9,955 nucleotides of DNA, taken from Rugosibacter sp. GTDB lineage: Bacteria; Pseudomonadota; Gammaproteobacteria; Burkholderiales; Rhodocyclaceae. A program made the position numbers and the translations under genes. The stretch spans positions 1 through 9,955 of the forward strand of contig JALRCC010000088.1 in assembly GCA_023257495.1 (NCBI GenBank). Reading direction: 5' to 3'. Shown one piece after another: positions 1-6,594 of this stretch (positions within the stretch are counted from its first letter, which is position 1; every line of letters begins with the position of its first letter). The notes beneath the pieces were generated by a model. The model was not told the DNA's origin. It saw only the letters and a list, made by a program, of their open reading frames with translations, and made no database searches.

Positions 1-261
1 CACATGATCGAAATTAAAAAAGTCACTCTCCGTCACCTGCCGCGCACGCAGTGGTGCCAGGTCATAACCGCGCCTGGCGGCCGCTGCAATGGCACGCCGA
101 TCCGGCGGCTCGCCTTTGTGATAGCCGATGGTGCCCGCAGAATCAAACGTGAATAAATGCCCCATGCCCTGCTTTTCCGCCAGCGCCCGCGCCACCCCTT
201 CGGCAGTGGGCGAGCGACAAATATTGCCCGTACAAACAAAAAGTATTCTTTGTTGAATCAT
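1..261 (-). CDS. Low-molecular-weight protein tyrosine phosphatase (Wzb/Etp-like), N-terminal part
   Basis: This is the first 87 codons of a cytoplasmic low-molecular-weight phosphotyrosine phosphatase, which continues beyond base 1. It starts MIQQRILFVC, and the P-loop follows immediately: C10-TGNIC-R16-S17 fits the CX5R(S/T) signature, with C10 as nucleophile and R16 as phosphate-binding residue. The segment after it (PTAEGVARAL, then FDSAGTIGYHKGEPPDRRAI) matches the conserved LMW-PTP fold, including the usual SAGT and the 'G.P.D.RA' stretch. The general-acid Asp-Pro of the family lies further on and is not visible. The start has an AGGTG Shine-Dalgarno about eight bases upstream. In exopolysaccharide loci such enzymes dephosphorylate a Wzc-type tyrosine autokinase and so tune polymer length and export. 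The divergent manC next door supports that role, but no kinase is visible here. Family certain; substrate inferred. Confidence 0.93.
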   Translation of the reverse strand, partial: MIQQRILFVCTGNICRSPTAEGVARALAEKQGMGHLFTFDSAGTIGYHKGEPPDRRAIAAAARRGYDLAPLRARQVTESDFFNFDHV

Positions 262-399
262 CTGACACACCTAAAAAAAGACCTTGCAGCCATGCCTATC
301 AGCCCTGCACCTTCATCCAGCTGAAGCAAAGGTTTGATAGTATGAGCGGCTGAAGTAAACCATATGCAAATAAAAACATTCAAACACTGACACCCTACC
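262..399. promoter_or_regulatory. Divergent intergenic region between the phosphatase gene and manC
   Basis: This 138-base spacer must hold the promoters of both divergent genes. I could not assign a convincing -35/-10 pair or a sigma-54 element on either strand. It contains an 11-base imperfect direct repeat, GCTGAAGCAAA at 320-330 and GCTGAAGTAAA at 349-359, spaced 29 bases, close to three helical turns. CTTCA at 311-315 and TGAAG at 322-326 form an inverted repeat around CAGCTG. These could be operator half-sites, but they are short enough to be chance. Confidence 0.3.
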
Positions 400-1872
400 A
401 TGCCAGACACTAACGTCAAAACAAGCGCCAAAACAAACGCATCAACAAACAAGACCAATCAGCCCCCTGTGATTCCTGTCCTGCTTTGTGGCGGTTCCGG
501 CACACGGTTATGGCCGCTGTCAAGATCACAGTATCCCAAGCAGTTTTTGCGGTTGCTGGGCGAACATTCCTTATTACAAGCCACCCTGCTGCGACTCAAG
601 GACTTTCCGGGATTAGGTCGACCCGTGTTGATCACCAATGAGGCGCATCGCTTTCTGGTCGCCGAGCAAGTCCGCGAAATTGGTATCGAGGCCGATATTC
701 TGCTTGAACCCGCCGCCCGCAACACCGCCCCGGCGCTGGCCGCCGCAGCGCAGTGGTGCCGTCGTGACGGCCAGGCACCGTTGCTGCTGGTATTGCCTTC
801 CGACCATGTAGTCACCGACATCGCTGCCTTTCAAAAAGCCGTGACATTGGGCCTACCCCACGCCGCCGCCGGGCGCTTCGTCACCTTTGGCATCACCCCC
901 GAACGCCCCGAGACAGGCTATGGCTACATCCGCCGGGGCGCTGTCATCGCCGATGGATTTGCCATTGATCGCTTTGTTGAAAAACCGGATTCAATCACCG
1001 CGCAAAGTTATCTTGATTCCGGCGAATACTATTGGAACAGCGGCATGTTCCTGTTTCGCGCCGATCGCTATTTGCACACCCTGAACCGCCTGGCACCGGA
1101 CATCGTGGAACCCGCCCGCAATGCGGTTGATCGCGCGCGCCGCGATCTGGATTTCATTCGTCTGGATAGCGAAACCTTTAGCACGTGCCGCGCCGACTCG
1201 ATTGACTACGCGTTGATGGAAAAAACCGATGATGGCATTGTCATTCCGCTTTCCGCCGGATGGAACGACATTGGCGCATGGGATACCCTGTGCCGTAGCG
1301 CCAGCGCCGACTTTAACGGCAATACCTGTAGCGGCGATGTCATCGCCCATGATTGCAACAACAACCTGATCCGCGCCGAATCACGGCTGGTCACAACCAT
1401 TGGCCTCACCGACATGGTGGTGATCGAAACGGCGGACGCCGTGCTCATCACCCCGAAAAGCCGCACCCAGGACGTCAAGAAAATCGTCGAACAATTACAG
1501 CGCGATGGCCGCACCGAAAGCGATTTGCACACCCACGTCCATCGCCCCTGGGGCAGCTACCAAGGCATTGTCCAGGGCGAGCGCTACCAGGTCAAACGCA
1601 TTATCGTCAAACCCGGCAAGCAGCTCTCGCTGCAAAAACACCATCACCGCGCCGAGCACTGGATCGTGGTCAAGGGCACAGCCCAGGTCACCCGTGGCGA
1701 AGACATCCTGTTGCTTGCCGAAAACGAATCCACCTACATTCCATTAGGTGTCGTGCATCGACTGGAAAACCTGGGCAAAATTGATCTGGAAATGATCGAA
1801 GTGCAATCCGGCGGCTATCTGGGAGAAGATGATATTGTGCGGCTGGAAGATATTTATGGGCGGACGACATAA
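400..1872 (+). CDS. manC: Mannose-1-phosphate guanylyltransferase / mannose-6-phosphate isomerase (type II PMI, ManC/AlgA/CpsB family)
   Basis: This cytoplasmic bifunctional enzyme makes GDP-mannose: the N-terminal domain joins GTP and mannose-1-phosphate, and the C-terminal cupin interconverts fructose-6-P and mannose-6-P. The nucleotidyltransferase signature GGSGTRLWP is at residues 31-39 with the following PKQF lysine at 47. Next come EPAARNTAPA (103-112), PSDH (133-136), FVEKP (192-196), YWNSGMF (211-217) and WNDIGAW (288-294). The PMI cupin begins at RPWGSY (382-387) and carries the metal-binding HHHRAEHW cluster (414-421) and PLGVVHRLEN (448-457). At 490 residues it is full length for the family. 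The first ~22 residues are a Thr/Asn/Lys/Ser-rich tail not needed for the fold. No strong Shine-Dalgarno precedes the ATG, so a later start such as the GTG at codon 24 cannot be excluded. GDP-mannose feeds exopolysaccharide, alginate-like or fucose-containing glycans; which one is not evident. Confidence 0.96.
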   Translation: MPDTNVKTSAKTNASTNKTNQPPVIPVLLCGGSGTRLWPLSRSQYPKQFLRLLGEHSLLQATLLRLKDFPGLGRPVLITNEAHRFLVAEQVREIGIEADILLEPAARNTAPALAAAAQWCRRDGQAPLLLVLPSDHVVTDIAAFQKAVTLGLPHAAAGRFVTFGITPERPETGYGYIRRGAVIADGFAIDRFVEKPDSITAQSYLDSGEYYWNSGMFLFRADRYLHTLNRLAPDIVEPARNAVDRARRDLDFIRLDSETFSTCRADSIDYALMEKTDDGIVIPLSAGWNDIGAWDTLCRSASADFNGNTCSGDVIAHDCNNNLIRAESRLVTTIGLTDMVVIETADAVLITPKSRTQDVKKIVEQLQRDGRTESDLHTHVHRPWGSYQGIVQGERYQVKRIIVKPGKQLSLQKHHHRAEHWIVVKGTAQVTRGEDILLLAENESTYIPLGVVHRLENLGKIDLEMIEVQSGGYLGEDDIVRLEDIYGRTT

Positions 1873-1933
1873 TGTCCTGGCAATCGGTCACGTCTGTCCC
1901 ATTCCATACTCTGCATGCCATTTCCCTAAGGGT

Positions 1934-1950
1934 GGCCTGAAAAACAGGCC
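1934..1950 (+). other. Perfect stem-loop in the manC-methyltransferase gap
   Basis: GGCCTG (1934-1939), a five-A loop and CAGGCC (1945-1950) form a perfect GC-rich six-pair hairpin in the 108-base gap between manC and the methyltransferase. No T-run follows on the plus strand, so it is not a classical intrinsic terminator. It could stabilise the 3' end of the manC transcript or attenuate read-through. Confidence 0.4.
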
Positions 1951-1971
1951 TGATCATGCAACGTTAACACT

Positions 1972-1976
1972 GGAGG
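1972..1976 (+). promoter_or_regulatory. Strong ribosome-binding site for the methyltransferase
   Basis: GGAGG lies four bases before the ATG at 1981 (GGAGGAAAG-ATG). It is one of only two near-consensus Shine-Dalgarno sequences seen here, and it fixes this start. Confidence 0.8.
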
Positions 1977-1980
1977 AAAG

Positions 1981-2586
1981 ATGCACACAAATTCCAGATT
2001 ATTGTTTGAGAAATACGCATTACCGTTGTTGAAATCCGGGATGAAAATTCTGGAGATTGGCCCCGACGCTTTCCCATCGACTTACCATGGTTTAGCTAAA
2101 GAACTGTCGCTTGAGTGGCACACTCTCGATATTTACGATAGCCCGCATCTAACATATCCGAATAGCAGCCAGTATTCCTTCGCGATTCCCGATGAATCCT
2201 ACGATGTCATACTCTCGGGTCAAGTCATTGAGCATGTAAAAAAACCCTGGAGATGGATGCCGGAATTGGCAAGGGTCACAAAGGTGGGCGGATTGATAAT
2301 AACGATCAATCCAGTCAGCTGGATTTACCATGAAGCACCGGTTGATTGTTGGAGAATTTACCCTGAAGGCATGCAAGCCCTCTACGAAGATTCCTCCCTA
2401 ACAGTGTTACTTTCCCGCTGGGAATCCATGGAAACGCCGCATTTCCGTAGGCATCTTCCAGGCATTTCACGCGAGTGCCAAAGCCGGAAAAGGCGAATTG
2501 TTTATGACATGCTCGGCAGATTCGGCTTTCCGGTCGAGCGTTCTTACGACACCGTAACCATCGGAAGGAAGGATGAGCAATCCTGA
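1981..2586 (+). CDS. Class I SAM-dependent methyltransferase (Methyltransf_11-like)
   Basis: A 201-residue soluble protein with a Rossmann-type methyltransferase layout. Motif I is ILEIGPD at residues 23-29, a common variant in which the glycine-rich loop is E-x-G-P. The acidic end of strand beta2 is D50 (HTLDIYDS). Motif IV is YDVILSGQVIEHV (74-86), and GGLIITINP (103-111) is the following strand. The later HEAPVDCWRIYPEGMQAL segment (117-134) resembles the block seen in methyltransferases of polysaccharide and glycolipid loci. There is no signal peptide or membrane segment, so it is cytoplasmic. It lies 108 bases downstream of manC on the same strand and may be cotranscribed. The substrate is unknown; methylation of a sugar or nucleotide-sugar intermediate is the likeliest reading from context, not from the sequence. 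The protein ends at a convergent junction with the small minus-strand gene. Confidence 0.85.
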   Translation: MHTNSRLLFEKYALPLLKSGMKILEIGPDAFPSTYHGLAKELSLEWHTLDIYDSPHLTYPNSSQYSFAIPDESYDVILSGQVIEHVKKPWRWMPELARVTKVGGLIITINPVSWIYHEAPVDCWRIYPEGMQALYEDSSLTVLLSRWESMETPHFRRHLPGISRECQSRKRRIVYDMLGRFGFPVERSYDTVTIGRKDEQS

Positions 2587-2622
2587 CAAGCACTATAGCG
2601 AAGCAGGCAACAGGTCAAGCCA

Positions 2623-2658
2623 GGGCAAACCGGCTTTTAAAGCTTTTAAAGTTTGCTC
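2623..2658. terminator. Candidate bidirectional terminator with a 9-base tandem repeat
   Basis: Between the convergent methyltransferase and small membrane gene, GCAAAC (2625-2630) pairs with GTTTGC (2651-2656). The stem encloses two tandem copies of CTTTTAAAG (2634-2642 and 2643-2651), whose last base is also the first base of the right arm. The inner AT-rich part can also self-pair. Its position just past both stop codons suits a shared terminator, though neither side has a clean T-run. Confidence 0.35.
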
Positions 2659-2660
2659 CT

Positions 2661-2870
2661 TTATCTCTTCAACACATGCCGTTCGATCAACACCAGATAG
2701 CAAAGACAGGCAAACATCATCAGGGTCATCCCGCCCAATAGCAATGTTCCCGCCTGAAACCCGGCGATCCAGTAATGCCCTTGCAAGCGCAGTATCCCTG
2801 AAACAGCACTGAGCAGTACCCCGGCCACCGCCGCTAACCGACCCAACCACCGCAAGATCATCGACTCCAT
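2661..2870 (-). CDS. Small two-helix inner-membrane protein of unknown function
   Basis: This 69-residue protein begins MESMILRWLGR and is not recognised as a named family. It has two hydrophobic segments, about residues 12-28 (AAVAGVLLSAVSGILRL) and 34-62 (starting WIAGFQAGTLLLGGMTL and ending in LVLI), joined by a short polar turn (QGHY). It ends in a basic tail (ERHVLKR). The basic N-terminus and C-terminus suggest both ends are cytoplasmic. The start is well supported: AAGGAGGT lies four bases upstream. The reading frame stays open for another ~150 codons upstream, but that part opposes the beta-helix gene and looks non-coding. The gene is divergent from the beta-helix gene and convergent with the methyltransferase. 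No function can be assigned; it may be an accessory membrane protein of the locus. Confidence 0.72.
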   Translation of the reverse strand: MESMILRWLGRLAAVAGVLLSAVSGILRLQGHYWIAGFQAGTLLLGGMTLMMFACLCYLVLIERHVLKR

Positions 2871-4356
2871 GACTACCTCCTTGTTGATTGAACAGACCGT
2901 GGGTAAATCTACACGAAAAAAACTCGGCGCTGATGAAACAACTGCGCTACAAGACGGTCGAGCAAGAAACGCTCTGCTTTGCAGATCTGGGATATCCGCT
3001 TCGCGGGCAGGTCTCCTCGCCGTAACGGATGGCAAGACGGCGCGCTGGAGCAGATCGCTCGCCGTTTGCGCCCTGGCTGTCTTCCTGTACCCTGCCGCCT
3101 TCGCCGCACCGGATGACACGCTGCCCGACACCGCCCCGTATCTTGGGGAAATCCGCCGTGCGCCCAACGGCGAATTGATCGTCGTCCCGGCAAAACCCGA
3201 GCCGCAGGTTTCTCCTGCACCAGTGGATGCGCTCCCTGGCGGCAAGGCCACAAGCGCGACGGGCCGCCTTATCAGCGTTGGTCCCACTGCCCGCATCCAT
3301 ACCATTGCCACGGCAGCAGCGCTGGCGCGCAACGGCGATACGATCGAAATCGCCGCTGGCGATTACCCGCAGGATGTGGCCGTCTGGACGCAGAATCATC
3401 TGACGATACGTGGCGTAGGTGGCCGGGTGCGTTTGCTGGCCAACGGCGCGAGTGCCGAACAAAAAGCACTCTGGGTTGTGCGTGGCGGAAAAATCATCAT
3501 CGAGAATATCGAGTTTTCCGGCACCCGCGTGGCGGATAAAAACGGCGCGGGCATCCGCTTTGAAGAAGGCGACTTAACCATCCGCCACTGCCGCTTTCTC
3601 GACAATGAAAATGGCCTGCTTAGCGCCAGCAATCCGGAATCGACACTCACCATCGAAAACAGTGAGTTCGGCCATAACGGTGCAGGCGACGGCTACAGCC
3701 ACAACCTGTACGTTGGCGCGATCAAAAAACTGCGCGTCACCGGCAGCTATTTTCACCACGCCAACGTCGGCCACCTGCTCAAAAGCCGCGCGCGGGAAGA
3801 CCACATTCTCTACAACCGGCTGACCGATGAAACCGGCGGCCGCGCCAGTTATGAGCTGGAATTTCCCAATGGCGGCACGGCGTATGTCATCGGCAACATC
3901 ATCGAGCAAAGCGCTACAACCGAGAATCCGTCATTGATTTCATTTGGTGCCGAGGGTTACAAGACCCCAACGAACGCGCTTTACCTGATCAACAACACCC
4001 TGGTGAATCACCGGCCCGCAGGCGGAACTTTTCTGGTCGTCAAACCCGGCTCGATCAACGTCACCGCCTACAACAACCTGTTGCTGGGCAAGCGGCCACT
4101 GAATACCGGCATCGATGGGGTGTTCATCAACAACCCGAACGTCGAAGCCGGTAGCTTTGTACTGGCCGACCGTCATGATTACCGCATCATCAAAGACAGC
4201 GGACTGGAGCGGACCTACGTTTCACCACCCGTAATCACGGGCATCAACCTCGCCCCGCAACAGGAATATGTTCATCCTGCCGCAACCCGTCTGTTGCCAG
4301 GCACCCCGACCCTCCCGGGGGCACGGCAAACCATGCAACCGGATAATCCCTACTGA
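2869..4356 (+). CDS. Exported right-handed parallel beta-helix protein (pectate-lyase-like fold)
   Basis: A secreted or periplasmic protein with a predicted parallel beta-helix, a fold typical of polysaccharide lyases, epimerases and glycan-binding proteins. A signal peptide is visible internally: basic KTARWSRS (56-63), hydrophobic LAVCALAVFLYPAAFA (64-79), and probable cleavage after AFA. A Pro-rich linker follows (about 105-125). Residues ~135-445 then show repeated helix-coil units such as IENIEFSG, LTIRHCRFLDNENGL, LTIENSEFGHNG, LYLINNTLVN and VTAYNNLL, with Asn-rich turns. HNLYVG (278-283) and YELEFPNGG (328-336) may line the groove. No catalytic triad can be named. The start is doubtful: the ATG at 2869 has no Shine-Dalgarno, shares CATG with the opposite gene, and puts 56 unusual residues before the signal peptide. 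TTG 2881/2884 and GTG 2899 are the only other usual in-frame starts. The acyltransferase follows 65 bases on, possibly cotranscribed. Confidence 0.85.
   Translation: MTTSLLIEQTVGKSTRKKLGADETTALQDGRARNALLCRSGISASRAGLLAVTDGKTARWSRSLAVCALAVFLYPAAFAAPDDTLPDTAPYLGEIRRAPNGELIVVPAKPEPQVSPAPVDALPGGKATSATGRLISVGPTARIHTIATAAALARNGDTIEIAAGDYPQDVAVWTQNHLTIRGVGGRVRLLANGASAEQKALWVVRGGKIIIENIEFSGTRVADKNGAGIRFEEGDLTIRHCRFLDNENGLLSASNPESTLTIENSEFGHNGAGDGYSHNLYVGAIKKLRVTGSYFHHANVGHLLKSRAREDHILYNRLTDETGGRASYELEFPNGGTAYVIGNIIEQSATTENPSLISFGAEGYKTPTNALYLINNTLVNHRPAGGTFLVVKPGSINVTAYNNLLLGKRPLNTGIDGVFINNPNVEAGSFVLADRHDYRIIKDSGLERTYVSPPVITGINLAPQQEYVHPAATRLLPGTPTLPGARQTMQPDNPY
2875..2882 (-). promoter_or_regulatory. 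Near-perfect ribosome-binding site for the small membrane protein
   Basis: Read on the minus strand, bases 2882-2875 are AAGGAGGT, an exact anti-Shine-Dalgarno match, four bases before the ATG at 2870-2868. This is the best evidence that the 69-residue reading frame is translated and that translation starts here rather than further upstream. Confidence 0.8.
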
Positions 4357-4421
4357 CCAAGAAGAAACGCGACGAGAGAAAACTCGGCGCGCATCGCCAT
4401 ACCAACCGAAACCTTGCCCCC

Positions 4422-6443
4422 ATGACACCATCTCGCACCACCATGCAAAAAACCGGCTACGTGCCAGGAATCGATGGCCTGCGCGCAATTGCTGTTCTTT
4501 CTGTCATCCTGTTTCATTTGGATTCCGCGATTTTGCCTGGCGGGTTTTCGGGCGTTGATATTTTCTTTGTCATCTCCGGCTACGTCGTTAGCGGAAGCCT
4601 TGCAAAAGAAAATCAATCCAATTTTCTTCAGTTTTCAATTAACTTTTATGCCCGCCGTATTGTTCGGATATACCCGGCGCTGATTTTTTGTCTGGTACTG
4701 ATGAGCATCTTGCAGACCCTGCTGGTCCCGGCATCCTGGTTGAGTACCACATCAAACAAAACAGCGATGCTGGCTTTCTTTGGCGTCAGCAACTTCGCGC
4801 TGGTTTGGTTCAGCGATGGGTATTTTTCGCCAAGAGTTGAGTTCAACGCATTCACACATACCTGGTCTCTCGCTGTGGAGGAACAGTTCTACCTGCTGTT
4901 TCCAATAGTCTTCTTTGTCTGGATGAAATGGCGGCAACGCAAGGACACCGCCGGTGTCTTTGCCAACTGGCTACTCGCGATTCTGTTGATGGTTTCTTTT
5001 CTTTATGCGTGGGTTGAAACCTCAGCACATCCGGACCGCGCTTACTATCTGCTTCCCAGCAGGTTCTGGGAATTGGCTTGTGGCGCAATGCTCTTCAAGC
5101 TGCATGCGCGAAACAAGCTCGTAACGCGCTCGGAAGTCACTGCGAGCGGGTGCATTGCAGCCGGTCTGCTGCTGATTGGCCTGGGATTTGCGTTCTCGAA
5201 TCCGAAATCATTTCCTTTTCCCTGGGCGGTGTTACCGGTTGGTGGCGCGTTATTTGTTATCGCTGGCGTGGTCGGCATTGCTGACGGACCTGGCAGAAAA
5301 CCTGCCATTGGCCGGGTGCTCGACAATCCAGTGATGATTTATGTCGGGAAAATATCGTACTCGTTATATTTGTGGCACTGGCCGGTTTTTGTCTTGTTCA
5401 GATGGACTGCCGGTTTGGAGAAGCCCCTCGCGATGGCTGCGGCAATAGTGCTTACCGCACTAATGAGCATCGTTTCCTACCATGCTATTGAAAAGCCGAT
5501 CAGGCAAAGCAGCTTCGTTATCACGAAACCCGATTGGTATATCGTCTCGCGGGGTCTGATCATTATCGTTCTATGCGCCGCTTTCGCTGGTGCAGTCTTC
5601 AAACAACAACCGTACCTTAGCCTTAGCGTTACCAAAGACAGGAACAACTGGTATCCCGAAGCGTGGCCTGCGGGCTCTGATACCCGCTTGTCAGGGCCAA
5701 GAGCACTCGAAGGCCGCAGAATGTTTGTCATGGGCGACTCACATACGGGGGCTTACAACACCATGTTGAGAAAGCTCACCGATGAGCAAGGCGTCATCGT
5801 TCGCCAATACTCAAAAGGTGGCTGCTCCGTGGCCAATCTGCTCCGAGCCTCGACTCCGGAATGCTCCAGGTTCATCCAGGAATCCATCGCCGAGATTGAA
5901 CGAGAGGCAGCACCTGGCGACATGGTTTTCCTGGCATCCCTGCGGATGAATCGGCTTGGCGATCAGTGGAAAACCTTTGATGAGCTCGAAGTATCGACCC
6001 ACCAGCTGGGGTCTGAACCCTCTGCGCAGCGCTTGACTGCCTTGCGCGAGGCCGATGCCCTGATAACCCGCCTCGAGAAGGCATCGCTGATTGTTCTGAT
6101 CGATGCGCCAAAACCGGTTTTCAAATCTCCCCCGTTTCGCTGTTCCGACTGGTTCAACTCTGCCAACCCCGTTTGCACCGGTGGCTTCACGATGAGTCGC
6201 AGCGATTTGCTGGAACACCGAAAGTTTGTCATGGAGTCACTGCAAACCCTGACGCACAATCACCCGCGTTTGCTGGTGTGGGACCCGTTTCCCGTGTTAT
6301 GTCCTTCAGAGACTTGCTCTGCCTTCGATCAAGATGTGCCACTCTTTTTTGATGGTGACCACCTGAGCGCACACGGCAATCGTGTGCTTTACCCTTCTTT
6401 TCTTTCCATGCTTCTGTCCGCTTGGCGACCGGGTTCACTGTGA
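4422..6443 (+). CDS. Acyltransferase-3 / SGNH-hydrolase fusion (OafA-type polysaccharide O-acyltransferase)
   Basis: An integral membrane acyltransferase of 673 residues, the usual length for the OafA/YrhL fusion class. The Acyl_transf_3 domain (about 10-360) opens with GIDGLRAIAVLSVILFHLD (16-34), then GGFSGVDIFFVISGYV (40-55), the RRIVRIYP basic motif (78-85), HTWSLAVEEQFYLLFP (146-161) and YSLYLWHWP (313-321), with about ten hydrophobic helices. A last helix (about 377-393) leads to a periplasmic SGNH domain: GDSH (438-441, catalytic Ser) and DGDHLSAHG (644-652, catalytic Asp and His). The family moves acetyl or similar groups across the inner membrane onto hydroxyls of O-antigen or exopolysaccharide sugars, with the SGNH part completing the transfer. 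Neither the ATG at 4422 nor that at 4443 (MQKTGY) has a Shine-Dalgarno; 4443 leaves a more usual short N-terminus. Function is secure, acceptor inferred. Confidence 0.94.
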   Translation: MTPSRTTMQKTGYVPGIDGLRAIAVLSVILFHLDSAILPGGFSGVDIFFVISGYVVSGSLAKENQSNFLQFSINFYARRIVRIYPALIFCLVLMSILQTLLVPASWLSTTSNKTAMLAFFGVSNFALVWFSDGYFSPRVEFNAFTHTWSLAVEEQFYLLFPIVFFVWMKWRQRKDTAGVFANWLLAILLMVSFLYAWVETSAHPDRAYYLLPSRFWELACGAMLFKLHARNKLVTRSEVTASGCIAAGLLLIGLGFAFSNPKSFPFPWAVLPVGGALFVIAGVVGIADGPGRKPAIGRVLDNPVMIYVGKISYSLYLWHWPVFVLFRWTAGLEKPLAMAAAIVLTALMSIVSYHAIEKPIRQSSFVITKPDWYIVSRGLIIIVLCAAFAGAVFKQQPYLSLSVTKDRNNWYPEAWPAGSDTRLSGPRALEGRRMFVMGDSHTGAYNTMLRKLTDEQGVIVRQYSKGGCSVANLLRASTPECSRFIQESIAEIEREAAPGDMVFLASLRMNRLGDQWKTFDELEVSTHQLGSEPSAQRLTALREADALITRLEKASLIVLIDAPKPVFKSPPFRCSDWFNSANPVCTGGFTMSRSDLLEHRKFVMESLQTLTHNHPRLLVWDPFPVLCPSETCSAFDQDVPLFFDGDHLSAHGNRVLYPSFLSMLLSAWRPGSL

Positions 6444-6516
6444 AAATAACAGCGCGGCAGAACTGGGCTCCCTATGTCCTGCCTCCCTGCATAAACAGCT
6501 AATCTAAAGGACAGCA

Positions 6517-6561
6517 ATGGCAACTAACTCGTACTTTGCCATCACTGCTCTTCAAAGCTAG
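6517..6561 (+). CDS. Possible 14-codon small ORF or gene remnant
   Basis: An ATG at 6517 is preceded by AAAGGA with a five-base gap and opens the short frame MATNSYFAITALQS, ending in TAG at 6559-6561. The peptide reads like the intact beginning of a larger secreted or structural protein that was cut short, and the bases after the stop show no continuing homology that I recognise. It lies just after the acyltransferase and overlaps a small hairpin. It may be a leader peptide, a remnant or chance; the good spacing of the ribosome-binding site is the only positive evidence. Confidence 0.25.
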   Translation: MATNSYFAITALQS

Positions 6562-6566
6562 AAGAG
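6548..6566. terminator. Candidate hairpin between convergent acyltransferase and PEP-CTERM genes
   Basis: CTCTTC (6548-6553) and GAAGAG (6561-6566) form a six-pair stem with a seven-base loop in the 151-base convergent gap 6444-6594. There is no T-run on either strand, so intrinsic termination would be weak. Apart from this and the tiny frame at 6517, I see nothing in the gap. Confidence 0.25.
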
Positions 6567-6594
6567 ACCGCCTATTCACCTGCCAACATACGCC

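Noticed and set aside
364..390. Nine-codon frame ATG...TGA just upstream of manC as a possible leader peptide
   Set aside because: It has no ribosome-binding site, no regulatory codon run and no attenuator-like alternative hairpins.
258..458. 66-codon hydrophobic minus-strand frame across the phosphatase-manC spacer
   Set aside because: It overlaps the spacer and the manC start, is out of frame with the phosphatase, and its hydrophobicity comes from the T-rich strand of the spacer.
2916..2938. Similar leader motif TCGGCGCTGRTGARAC after an A-run at 2923-2938 and 7876-7891, with a shorter AAAACTCGGCGC match near 4379
   Set aside because: A rough estimate for a 10 kb window gives several matches of this length and mismatch level by chance, and the distances to start codons differ.
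2661..3332. 223-codon minus-strand version of the small membrane protein
   Set aside because: The extra N-terminal part opposes the signal peptide and beta-helix coding sequence and has no ribosome-binding site, whereas AAGGAGGT lies directly before the ATG at 2870.
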